Shown here piece by piece: positions 26,121 through 34,321 of a stretch of 64,000 nucleotides of DNA (position 1 is the first letter of the stretch; each line of letters begins with the position of its first letter). A program made the translations under genes and the position numbers. The notes beneath the pieces were generated by a model, which was not told the origin of the DNA, made no database searches, and worked only from the letters and a program-made list of their open reading frames with translations. This DNA is from Pseudovibrio exalbescens DSM 16456 (GTDB taxonomy: Bacteria; Pseudomonadota; Alphaproteobacteria; Rhizobiales; Stappiaceae), in contig NZ_AUGS01000010.1 in assembly GCF_000422785.1 (NCBI RefSeq), positions 1-64,000 on the forward strand, in the 5' to 3' direction.

Positions 26121-27278
26121 TTAGCCGAAGGTGATGGTGTCACCGTTGCCCAGATACGCGGTGTCCTTGGAGCGGTGCTGAGCAGTGCCGCGCACTACGG
26201 GATAGCCGGCCTGAATGAACTTGTTGGCGCAGACTAGGCCGGTACAGTGATTGCAGCCGATCACGTCAAAATCGTAGTTGCGCAGCGAGATCACCAGATC
26301 ATCGTATTTCGGATCCCAGTCATCGAAGGGCGAAATGTGAAGCCCGCCATAAATGCCGTAGAAGTTGTCGTTCTCATACTTGAGTTCATTATAGGCTGTT
26401 TCAGCAAACTGGATGATGCCCTGGTGGCAACAGCCGGTCACGCTGACGAGGCCCTTGTCCTTCACGTTGCAATAGATGGACTGTTCGCCGAACACCCGGC
26501 AGATGATGGGAACCGGGAATACGTAGGTGGCAAGCCCCGGGATGATCTTGTTGAGGCCATTCTTGACCTCGATCAGCTTGCCGGTATGACCGGAATCCTT
26601 GATGTATTGTTTGCCTTCTTCGTAAAAGCCCTCCGGAATGTAGATGGTGATATCAGGGTCATACTTCAGGGTGACCGGTAAGCCCCAGTAGTGATCGAAG
26701 TGCTCGTGAGAAATGATCAGAGCCTCGATTTCCTTGTTGCGCAGCATGGCATCGATGCCTTCGCGCTTGAAGCATTCGTCCATCCATTTGTAGGACCAAC
26801 CGCTGTCCAGCAGGAACTTGCGCTTTGTGCCGTCCAGCTCCTCAATGTCCAGAAGCGCGGCAAAGCCGCCCGCATTTTCTACACTGACGCACTCCTGCTC
26901 AATGATGCTCCATGCCTTTTCCAGATCATGGGGCAGGTACTGTTTGATCTTGGCAATGCCTTCCTCGTAGGACCCCTTGCCAAGACCTTTGCCATTGCCA
27001 AAGGGGGGCCAGTTGTAGTCGTACTGGTTCACCAACAGCCCGCCAGCCTTTTTGATGTCTCCCATAAGGACGGCATTTTCAAACCAGCTGGTTTCGCTGA
27101 TGTTGGTCACATGGACGCTTTTCAGTGTGCCGATGTCGGTCATCTTGCGATCAACATTCGGGAAATGGGCTTTGCGCAATGGGGAGTAGGAATACAGCCC
27201 CATGACACCAACCAGACCGAAACCCACTCCGGTGGTGGCGCCCTTCAAAAAGGTCCGGCGATCAAATGACTTGTTCAT
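26121..27278 (-). CDS. Tat-exported metallo-beta-lactamase-fold hydrolase
   Basis: A 385-residue protein. It begins with a twin-arginine signal (DRRTFLKG at 6-13, then a glycine-rich hydrophobic stretch), so it is exported folded. The metal site is SHEHFDHYWGLP (HEHFDH at 191-196), with TGCCHQG, YGGLHISPFDD and IGCNHCTG further on. The pattern resembles the subgroup annotated as dihydropterin-type MBL proteins (MJ0296-like). Substrate unknown. The ATG at 27278 with AGGAGA upstream is preferred to 27389. It lies 19 bases after the membrane protein and 8 before the metallochaperone gene. Confidence 0.85.
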   Translation of the reverse strand: MNKSFDRRTFLKGATTGVGFGLVGVMGLYSYSPLRKAHFPNVDRKMTDIGTLKSVHVTNISETSWFENAVLMGDIKKAGGLLVNQYDYNWPPFGNGKGLGKGSYEEGIAKIKQYLPHDLEKAWSIIEQECVSVENAGGFAALLDIEELDGTKRKFLLDSGWSYKWMDECFKREGIDAMLRNKEIEALIISHEHFDHYWGLPVTLKYDPDITIYIPEGFYEEGKQYIKDSGHTGKLIEVKNGLNKIIPGLATYVFPVPIICRVFGEQSIYCNVKDKGLVSVTGCCHQGIIQFAETAYNELKYENDNFYGIYGGLHISPFDDWDPKYDDLVISLRNYDFDVIGCNHCTGLVCANKFIQAGYPVVRGTAQHRSKDTAYLGNGDTITFG

Positions 27279-27297
27279 CGTGATCTCCTGTGTTCGG

Positions 27298-28710
27298 TCA
27301 GTTGATGATGGTGATGGCAGAGTAGGCTGCCGGCAGGATGGCAACGACGACGAAGTAGACTGCAACACCAGCCACAACGCCTGCACCAACGCCCCAACCG
27401 TAAGACCGAGTTGGCTTTTCAGCTTCCAGCTCGGCTGCAGCAGCAGCGTGGTCCTGGTCGATTTCCTCCTGAGTCTTGGGCACCATCTTCCACATGGGCC
27501 AGTTGTCCATGAACCAGTGATGGACCAGCATGATATTGACGAGCCAGATCATCGGGATCATCGGGAACTGTTGCGGGTGAGAAAACCCTTTCTGCGTGCC
27601 GAGGAACAGGTGAGATGTCTTGTAGTAGACGATGTAAAGCAGCACGGCGCCAACAATGGAAATCACCGTGCGAACAGCGACATTCACCGGCATGGAGTAC
27701 TTGCGTGGCCAGTTGTCGAAATAGAACGACAGGGCCAATGCAGGGACCAGCCAGAAGATGGCCATTTCACCCACATGCAACCAACGCCAGTCCGGAGAAA
27801 ACTCACGGCGTGTTCCGCGAACGGCTTCACCCCATGTCAGTTCCTGCGCGAAGTACAGGAAGAAGTTGAGAGCCAGCGCAATTGCAATGATGCCAAAGAA
27901 CATGGCAAAGCGCCGGGCCCACGCGTTCTTTATCAAATTGAACGGATAGCGTTGCCAGATGGTTTCCACCAGCCAGATCACCACGGTACAGCACATGATC
28001 CAGGCGATATGGAAGTTGCCGGAGACGGTATCTGCGAAGTTCTCCCAGTATGGCGGGGCGATGGACGTAAAGGACTGCCATGGCTGATAGAGGATGCCCA
28101 TGTGAGAGTGCATCGTGATGAAATACACAATCGTGGACAGGAAGAAGGTGACCAGCAGAATGGTCAGGCCGCGTACCGGTTGCTTCAGTTTCTCCCATGG
28201 TGCGTTTTCCATGGCAACAACCCATGCCGGAGACAGCCAGGATGCGATTGCCGCGAACATCAAGATGGCCAGTGAGGCGTACTCGATAGCGAAGAAGGAC
28301 GTGATGCCCGGCAGTTTTTCAAGTTGCTCCGGATTGAAGTAGGCCAGCCCGTAGTTGCCCAGCAAACCTTCGAAGAAACCCTTGATCAGGGTAACCAGAA
28401 TGAGAGCCGAAACCGCTGTCAGCACAAGGCCCTTGAGCACTGGATGGGCCGTGTTCAACCAACTGCGCCGGAACGGCCAGTAGTCGAAGATGTAGACCAT
28501 CCAGATCATCATGATCAGCCACCAGCGGCAGTACATATAACCCACATAGGGTGTGTACATGCGCATCAGGCCGCGGGGATCGTGAAAGATCCACCAGGTG
28601 CCATAAAAGACGGCCAGAACCAGCACAAGGCTGACTATACCGGCTGTCAGGCCAGAGGTGCGCTTGACCAGCTTGCGCTCCTCCAGATATCCAACGCCAA
28701 AGCGTTCCAT
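27298..28710 (-). CDS. Polytopic membrane protein of unknown function
   Basis: A 470-residue protein with about 11 predicted membrane helices. I do not recognise the family. It is rich in Trp, Tyr, Met and His in or near the helices: CRWWLIMMIWMVY, FITMHSHMGI, GNFHIAWIMCC, RWLHVGEMAIFW, MLVHHWFMDNW. That is more like a haem, metal or quinone-binding membrane protein than a simple transporter. A charged segment (about 415-445) precedes the last helix. The ATG at 28710 has GGGAGG upstream. It precedes the MBL-fold gene by 19 bases and follows the GntR gene by 157 bases. Confidence 0.8.
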   Translation of the reverse strand: MERFGVGYLEERKLVKRTSGLTAGIVSLVLVLAVFYGTWWIFHDPRGLMRMYTPYVGYMYCRWWLIMMIWMVYIFDYWPFRRSWLNTAHPVLKGLVLTAVSALILVTLIKGFFEGLLGNYGLAYFNPEQLEKLPGITSFFAIEYASLAILMFAAIASWLSPAWVVAMENAPWEKLKQPVRGLTILLVTFFLSTIVYFITMHSHMGILYQPWQSFTSIAPPYWENFADTVSGNFHIAWIMCCTVVIWLVETIWQRYPFNLIKNAWARRFAMFFGIIAIALALNFFLYFAQELTWGEAVRGTRREFSPDWRWLHVGEMAIFWLVPALALSFYFDNWPRKYSMPVNVAVRTVISIVGAVLLYIVYYKTSHLFLGTQKGFSHPQQFPMIPMIWLVNIMLVHHWFMDNWPMWKMVPKTQEEIDQDHAAAAAELEAEKPTRSYGWGVGAGVVAGVAVYFVVVAILPAAYSAITIIN

Positions 28711-28867
28711 GGTTGCCTCCCTAGCAACGTGGTTTGTTTCCTTCGTCAGGGCCATGAAGGACAGGACGGCCCACTCAAGACACAGAGGGTTCGTTCCGAT
28801 ACTCGCGTCCGCATCGGTTCAAAGTGTCTGGAGGTTTTGCAAAGCTGCAGGTCAGACCCAGCGGGCT

Positions 28868-29647
28868 TTAGGGCGGCGCCAGGCTGTGTTGTTCTGCAGC
28901 GATAATCGGAGAAAGGGCGATGCCCCGTAGCCGTGCCAATGCAACGGCCACGTTCAGGATTTTGACTTTCACCGCCTTTTCCATCAGCGCCGTGTCACGG
29001 GCCTTGAGGGCTTTGAGTACAAGCACAAAGTCCGCAAACATCTTGTTGCGATCCTCCTCTGCAAACGAGTCAAACCGCGGGAACAGAAAGGAGGAACTGG
29101 CACATATGGAACAGGACACATCACGAATGATGGCGTTCTGCAAAGCGCCCGAAACCAGAGCAAAGAATTCTTCAGAGTTGCGCCGTAAGGCGGGCCAGTT
29201 GTGGTCCAGTATGGCACGGCCGATTTTGCCCGTGCATTCCTCAAGCTGCGTGATCTGCTTGGAGGAGATGACATGGCATGCGGTGACGAATACCGGCGGC
29301 AGGAACAGATAGGCTGCCTCCAGCTTTTCCATCAGAACCGGAGCGCTGTCCTTGTCGCTGGTGTTTTCCTGAGTGCCATTGGCCGCGTCGGCCAGATAAC
29401 ACCCGCTGCCGCGCTTGATTTGAACCACACCGCTTGCTTCCAGCTTCTTCAGCACACTGCGAACCGTATTACGGCTGACTTCAAACTCCTCGCAGAGAAG
29501 GCGTTCAGCCGGCAGTCGCTGACCCGCGGTCCACCGGCCTTCGGCAATGAGATTGGAGAGCTGGGCATGCAATACAGCTTCCCGGCTGGCATTGATTGAA
29601 GAAGATTGAATTGGTACTACCAATTTACTTGCTCCCGAAGTATTCAT
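28868..29647 (-). CDS. GntR/FadR-type transcriptional regulator
   Basis: 259 residues: winged helix (LPAERLLCEEFEVSRNTVRSVLKKLEASGVVQIKRGSGCYL, about 44-84) and a C-terminal FCD-like helical domain. It is the first gene on the minus strand of the unassigned cluster and is divergent from a sensor gene. Two perfect TTGGT/ACCAA palindromes, one in its own first codons and one in the intergenic region, are probable binding sites, so autoregulation and control of both sides is likely. Effector unknown. Confidence 0.85.
   Translation of the reverse strand: MNTSGASKLVVPIQSSSINASREAVLHAQLSNLIAEGRWTAGQRLPAERLLCEEFEVSRNTVRSVLKKLEASGVVQIKRGSGCYLADAANGTQENTSDKDSAPVLMEKLEAAYLFLPPVFVTACHVISSKQITQLEECTGKIGRAILDHNWPALRRNSEEFFALVSGALQNAIIRDVSCSICASSSFLFPRFDSFAEEDRNKMFADFVLVLKALKARDTALMEKAVKVKILNVAVALARLRGIALSPIIAAEQHSLAPP
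29611..29623. promoter_or_regulatory. Candidate GntR operator 1 (inside the regulator's 5' codons)
   Basis: TTGGTACTACCAA is a perfect 6-1-6 palindrome of the FadR-type TGGTNNNACCA class. It overlaps codons 9-13 of the regulator gene. Confidence 0.65.
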
Positions 29648-29690
29648 AGGCCAATAATCACTCTAAATAGGCATTTATTAAAGTATTTTA

Positions 29691-29703
29691 TTGGTGCTAC
29701 CAA
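29691..29703. promoter_or_regulatory. Candidate GntR operator 2 (divergent promoter region)
   Basis: TTGGTGCTACCAA repeats operator 1 with one base changed and lies 80 bases from it, in the AT-rich region between the regulator and the divergent sensor gene. Confidence 0.7.
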
Positions 29704-29833
29704 AAATCTACATAACTCATATAAGTAGTTGTCATTAGTGATTGAGAGGCGTGCTTTGTGCCACAACTAAAGCAGCATTACCGCCCGGCAAGCTGGTGTT
29801 CGGCTACGGCGTTTGCTTCACTGGAGATAGGAC

Positions 29834-30739
29834 ATGGGGATTAAATCCAGACTGGATAAGCATATGGTGGGCTGTTCCATATTACTTTGGAAAATCAATC
29901 TGTTGAAGCAGAGCCTACATGTCTCCATGCACGCTGGATGGGACCAGTTTCCCTACGATGTTGCAGGCATCATGAAGAATCCGGGTTACAGACAAAGTGT
30001 CGTTCAGGCAGATGATCTGCCTGGTCTTGATGCGGCGTTGACAACGATTCGCAAAGGGCGAAGCAGTTCTGTGGTTTTTCGCATTACCTCCTGTGACAAT
30101 CTGACCTACTGGTGTTTGTTGGCAGGCAGGGCGCAGGAGGGCGCTGCGGATGCGATTTACGGCTCTCTGGTGTGTATCGAAGACCGACTCATAAAGCAGT
30201 TGGATATGGAAAGCCCGGTATCAGCGGACCGGCCTTTTGAAGGCCAGACGGGAGATGATGTCGCCGTTTCGACAGCGGAGCTGGTTGGATTGAAACGGGC
30301 CTTGAGCGGCCATCGGGATCTGCATGGTCGCCTCGAAGCGTTATGTGAGTGGAACGAGGGGCAACTGTTTGAGGCTGTTTTGTTTTCCGACGTGAAGCAG
30401 GATATCGGCCGGGTTGAGGTGCACAGAGCAGGTGCCGCAGTTGCTGAGCTGCCGCAAGGCAAAAGCTACCCTTACGACGGCACAATCGCCGAGATGATCG
30501 TGTCGCTGGACCTGCGGTATATGGTGGTTGAAGACACCATGGAGAGCCTCAAGCCAATCGACTGGGCGCTTTTTGTGCCCCACGGCATTCGCTCTTATTT
30601 TGCCGTGCCTTGCTTCGAACAAGGCCAGATCCGAAGCGTTCTGATTTTTTGCTCACGGGAAGCGAGCGAGTTCTCCATGGATCAGGAGTATTTCTTTCAC
30701 AAGGTGAGCGAGATGTTCATGGACGGGTTGCAGGCTTAG
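29834..30739 (+). CDS. PAS/GAF-like sensor protein without output domain
   Basis: A 301-residue soluble protein. The first 125 residues look PAS-like (SILLWKINLLKQSLHVSMHAGW, RITSCDNLTYWCLLAGRAQ, YGSLVCIED), and the last 150 resemble a GAF domain (LEALCEWNEGQLFEAVLFSDVKQ, RSYFAVPCFEQGQIRSVLIFCS). No kinase, cyclase, phosphodiesterase or DNA-binding part follows, so it may bind a ligand and pass the signal to a partner protein. GGAGATAGG precedes the ATG. Divergent from the GntR gene with shared operators. The domain names are my reading of weak patterns. Confidence 0.7.
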   Translation: MGIKSRLDKHMVGCSILLWKINLLKQSLHVSMHAGWDQFPYDVAGIMKNPGYRQSVVQADDLPGLDAALTTIRKGRSSSVVFRITSCDNLTYWCLLAGRAQEGAADAIYGSLVCIEDRLIKQLDMESPVSADRPFEGQTGDDVAVSTAELVGLKRALSGHRDLHGRLEALCEWNEGQLFEAVLFSDVKQDIGRVEVHRAGAAVAELPQGKSYPYDGTIAEMIVSLDLRYMVVEDTMESLKPIDWALFVPHGIRSYFAVPCFEQGQIRSVLIFCSREASEFSMDQEYFFHKVSEMFMDGLQA

Positions 30740-30823
30740 TCATTCCCGTTTTGCGGGCCAAAGGCGCGGCTAAAACAGGCCCCGCAGGCGGGCGGAGCCT
30801 GATGCGTGATCCAACCTGCAAGA

Positions 30824-32449
30824 TCAGTTGTTTTCCAGAAGATCTATCTTTTGTTCTGCCAGCACCCTGTCCAGCCAGTGCGGATCCATTTCCGGTACGG
30901 ATGCCAGAAGGCGGGCGCTGTAGTCCGGATGAGGCGGCGAGAACACTTCATCGCGCGTGCCTTGCTCCACGATCTTGCCGTGCTGCATGACCACCACATC
31001 GTCGGCGATGGCTTCAACGGTGGCCAGATCGTGGGTGATGAACATGTACGTCAGGCCATATTTTTCTTGCAGCTTGAGCAGAAGTTTCAAAATGCCTTCC
31101 GCGACTAACTGATCGAGAGCCGAGGTGACCTCATCGCAAATGATGAACCGAGGTTCGGCAGCAAGGGCCCGTGCAATGCCGATGCGCTGCTTTTGCCCAC
31201 CGGACAATTCTGTAATACGGCGATTGAGATAGATGTCCGGATCCAGCTCGATCTGTTCCATCAGAGACCGCAAGCGCTCTTCTTTTTCTGCTCCATGCAG
31301 GCCGAGGTAAAAGGTCAGGGGACGGCCGACCACATCGCGCACTCGGTGGCGTGGATTGAGAGCCGTGTCCGGCATCTGGTAGATCATCTGCACATCGCGC
31401 AGGATTGTCTTGTCACGGTCTTGAAGCCGAGGAGGGAGAGCCTCGCCCTGCCAGCGGATTTCTCCGCCCGGCGAATGGGGCAAGAGGCCAGTGATGACCT
31501 TCGCCAATGTTGACTTGCCGGATCCGCTTTCACCAACCACGGCAACGGTTCGCTGCGGAAGGATGTCGAAGCTGATGCTGTCGAGCGCCTTGAACTCCCC
31601 GTAGTGGGCTGTAACCTTGTCGATGGCCAGCAAAGGGGTTTTTTCGGGCCGAGGCCGGGTTTCACGGTGCAGGGTGCGCACCGCCCACAAGGACTTGGTA
31701 TAGTCTTCCTTGGGATTGGCCAGCATTTCTTCTGTGGGTGCTGTTTCCACCATGTGGCCGTCGCGCAGCACCATGATGCGGTCCGCCATTTGCGATACCA
31801 CGGCCAGATCATGGGTGATGTAAATGGCTGCGGTGTTGTGTTCTTTCACCACCTTGCGAATGGCAGCCAAAACCTCGATCTGGGTGGTGACATCCAGGGC
31901 CGTGGTCGGCTCATCGAAAATGATCAGATCCGGCTTGCAGGACATGGCCATGGCAGTCATGGCCCGCTGCAACTGTCCTCCGGAAACCTGGTAGGGATAA
32001 CGAAAGCCGATTTCCTCCGGGTTGGGCAGTTGCATTTCGCGGTAAAGTTGGATGGCGTCAGCCTCGGCCTGCTTGCGTGACCGTACCCCATGTTCCAGCG
32101 GTGCCTCGGTGAACTGGTCGATCAGCCGGTGCGAGGGATTGAAACTTGCGGCTGCGGACTGCGCCACATAGGCAATGGAGTTGCCATGGAGATGGCGCAA
32201 AGTGCTTGCCGATGCGCCAACCAACTCTTGATCCCTGAAACGGATTGACCCGCTGCTGATACGGCATCCATCGCGGGTGTAGCCCATGGCTGCCAGACCG
32301 AGCGTGGACTTGCCAGCTCCAGACTCGCCAACCAGACCCAGTACTTCACCGGGTTTCAGGTCGAGATCGATGCCTTTCACGATTTCCGTCGTGCCGTGTT
32401 TATGGCGTGCTTGAATATGCAGATCTCGGACTGTCAGAATATTTGTCAT
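30824..32449 (-). CDS. Oligopeptide-type ABC transporter, fused dual ATP-binding protein
   Basis: A 541-residue fusion of two ATPase domains, equivalent to DppD plus DppF. First domain: Walker A GESGAGKST, signature SGGQLQRAMTAMAM, Walker B LIIFDEPTTALD. Second: Walker A GESGSGKST, signature LSGGQKQRIGIARAL, Walker B FIICDEVTSALD. The fused arrangement is common in alphaproteobacteria. The ATG at 32449 has GAGGTG upstream; an in-frame GTG at 32458 is also possible. Last gene of the operon, tail-to-tail with the PAS/GAF-like gene. Confidence 0.92.
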   Translation of the reverse strand: MTNILTVRDLHIQARHKHGTTEIVKGIDLDLKPGEVLGLVGESGAGKSTLGLAAMGYTRDGCRISSGSIRFRDQELVGASASTLRHLHGNSIAYVAQSAAASFNPSHRLIDQFTEAPLEHGVRSRKQAEADAIQLYREMQLPNPEEIGFRYPYQVSGGQLQRAMTAMAMSCKPDLIIFDEPTTALDVTTQIEVLAAIRKVVKEHNTAAIYITHDLAVVSQMADRIMVLRDGHMVETAPTEEMLANPKEDYTKSLWAVRTLHRETRPRPEKTPLLAIDKVTAHYGEFKALDSISFDILPQRTVAVVGESGSGKSTLAKVITGLLPHSPGGEIRWQGEALPPRLQDRDKTILRDVQMIYQMPDTALNPRHRVRDVVGRPLTFYLGLHGAEKEERLRSLMEQIELDPDIYLNRRITELSGGQKQRIGIARALAAEPRFIICDEVTSALDQLVAEGILKLLLKLQEKYGLTYMFITHDLATVEAIADDVVVMQHGKIVEQGTRDEVFSPPHPDYSARLLASVPEMDPHWLDRVLAEQKIDLLENN

Positions 32450-32459
32450 TGTTGGCACC

Positions 32460-33278
32460 TCAATCCTTCAAGCCGCTGGCTTTGTGCAGCATCCAGTCCA
32501 CGACAAAGTTGATGCCGATGGTGAGCACAGCGATGGCTGCCGCAGGGATCAACGGTGTGATGTCGCCAAACGTGATCAGGGTTGCGTTTTCCTTCACCAT
32601 GGAGCCCCAGTCCGCTGTTGGCGGTTGAATGCCCAAGCCGAGGAACGACAGCGCGGCGATGAACAGAAAGACGAAGCAAAACCGCAGGCCGAACTCAGCC
32701 ACGAGCGTGGAGGTGATATTGGGCAGAATCTCGCGGGAGATGAGCCAAAGGTTGCCTTCTCCCCGCAACCGGGCCGCTTGAACGAAGTCCAGTACGACAA
32801 TGTTCATTGAAGACGCCCGTGCCAGACGAAAGACCGGTGCCACATAGATCACGGCGATCACCAACACCATGTTGGGAATGGATGGACCCACGATCGCCAG
32901 CAGCATCAAGGCCAGAATGAGGGGCGGAACGGCCATCAATACATCTACCGCGCGGCTGACCACCTGATCTACCCAGCCCCCTTTGAGGGCCGCATAAATA
33001 CCCAGTGTCGCTCCAACAGTGAATGCGATTGCGGTGGTCAGCAAAGCAAGACCAACCGTATTGCGCGCACCGTAGATGACCCGGGAAAGCATGTCCCGGC
33101 CCAGATTGTCGGTGCCCAACAAGTGTACGCTGTCCCATGGCATATAAGCGGCACCAACAACTTCGGTTTCGCCGTAAGGGGCAAGGAAGGGTGCAAAAAC
33201 GCCCATGATGGCGACGCTGAGAATGATGAAAAGCCCCAGCAGCGCTGTGGGAGGAGTTGTTTTGAAAAAGCGAAGCAT
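32460..33278 (-). CDS. Oligopeptide-type ABC transporter, permease (DppC-like)
   Basis: A 272-residue inner-membrane permease with the N-terminal OppC segment and the motif LLGTDNLGRDMLSRVIYGARNTVGLAL typical of the second permease, six helices, and the EAA-like loop VQAARLRGEGNLWLISREILPNI that contacts the ATPase. It starts nine bases after the first permease. Confidence 0.93.
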   Translation of the reverse strand: MLRFFKTTPPTALLGLFIILSVAIMGVFAPFLAPYGETEVVGAAYMPWDSVHLLGTDNLGRDMLSRVIYGARNTVGLALLTTAIAFTVGATLGIYAALKGGWVDQVVSRAVDVLMAVPPLILALMLLAIVGPSIPNMVLVIAVIYVAPVFRLARASSMNIVVLDFVQAARLRGEGNLWLISREILPNITSTLVAEFGLRFCFVFLFIAALSFLGLGIQPPTADWGSMVKENATLITFGDITPLIPAAAIAVLTIGINFVVDWMLHKASGLKD

Positions 33279-33287
33279 GATCCCCTC

Positions 33288-34244
33288 CTAAGCTTTGGCG
33301 CGCAGGCGCGGGTTGGACAGGATCGACAAGACATCAGCCAGAATGTTCAGGCTGATGTACGTGGCCGCAAAGAACAGCCCCACGGCCTGTACAACGGGGA
33401 AGTCGCGCTTGGCAACGGCATCCACGAGCAACTGGCCCAGACCGGGGTAGACGAAGACGACTTCGACCACCACCACACCTACGATCAGGTAGGCGAGGTT
33501 GATTGCTACAACGTTGATGATCGGCGGCAAGGCGTTGGGCAGTGCATGTCTGAGAATGACTTTGTACCGGGGTACGCCCTTGAGGCGGGCCATTTCGATG
33601 TACGGTTCAGCAAGAACATTGATGATGGCAGCTCGCGTCATTCGCATCATGTGCGCGATCACGACAAGGATCAGCGTCAGCGCGGGCAGGAACGTTCTGT
33701 AGAGCGCTTCAATGAATGGCGTGGCGTCATCAATGCGCGCCAAAGATGGGAACAGCGGTATGTTGACCGCAAACAGGAGGATGAGTACGTAGGCGACAAA
33801 GAATTCAGGCAGGGAAATCGACGACAAGGCAAAAACGTTCGCCAGCCGGTCGAAGATGGAATTGCGGAACAACGCTGCCAGAATGCCGAGCGTGACAGCA
33901 ACCGGTACAGCAATGGCGGCAGCGTACCCCGCGAGAAACATGGTGTTCTTCAGACGGGGAGCAACCAGCTCAGCCACATCGCGGCGGTTGGCAAGGGAAA
34001 CACCGAAATCGCCCTGAAACACACCGGCAACCCATTCGAGATATCTGATTACTGCCGGTTGATCGAGACCGAGCTCACGCCGGAAGGCGGCAACGGTTTC
34101 CGGTGTTGCGGCCTGACCAAGTATTTCTTGCGCCAAGTCGCTTGGAAGCAGTTCAACTCCTATAAAGATCAAAAGTGACACGATAAACAGTGTCACAATG
34201 CCAAGGCCGATGCGCCTTAGCACAAGTTTTTGGATTCCAGACAT
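33288..34244 (-). CDS. Oligopeptide-type ABC transporter, permease (DppB-like)
   Basis: A 318-residue permease with VLRRIGLGIVTLFIVSLLIF at the N-terminus, the RRELGLDQPAVIRYLEWVAGVFQGDFGVSL block characteristic of DppB, and the ATPase-contact loop IEMARLKGVPRYKVILRHALPNALPPI. The start at 34244 (MSGIQKLV) is preferred to 34283, which would begin inside the upstream hairpin. Confidence 0.93.
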   Translation of the reverse strand: MSGIQKLVLRRIGLGIVTLFIVSLLIFIGVELLPSDLAQEILGQAATPETVAAFRRELGLDQPAVIRYLEWVAGVFQGDFGVSLANRRDVAELVAPRLKNTMFLAGYAAAIAVPVAVTLGILAALFRNSIFDRLANVFALSSISLPEFFVAYVLILLFAVNIPLFPSLARIDDATPFIEALYRTFLPALTLILVVIAHMMRMTRAAIINVLAEPYIEMARLKGVPRYKVILRHALPNALPPIINVVAINLAYLIVGVVVVEVVFVYPGLGQLLVDAVAKRDFPVVQAVGLFFAATYISLNILADVLSILSNPRLRAKA

Positions 34245-34257
34245 ATTACCCCTCAAT

Positions 34258-34283
34258 ATGCCTCCCGCCTGTGCGGGAGGCAT
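34258..34283 (-). promoter_or_regulatory. Hairpin between the binding-protein and permease genes
   Basis: A perfect 11-bp stem (ATGCCTCCCGC / GCGGGAGGCAT) with a four-base loop and no T-run. Position after the first gene suggests protection of the binding-protein message. Confidence 0.7.
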
Positions 34284-34321
34284 AGACCATCACGTGAGTT
34301 AAGACCTGACAGTGAAGGGCG

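Noticed and set aside
30610-30990. 126-codon plus-strand frame after the PAS/GAF-like sensor
   Set aside because: It overlaps the sensor and the convergent ATPase gene in other frames and has no motif.
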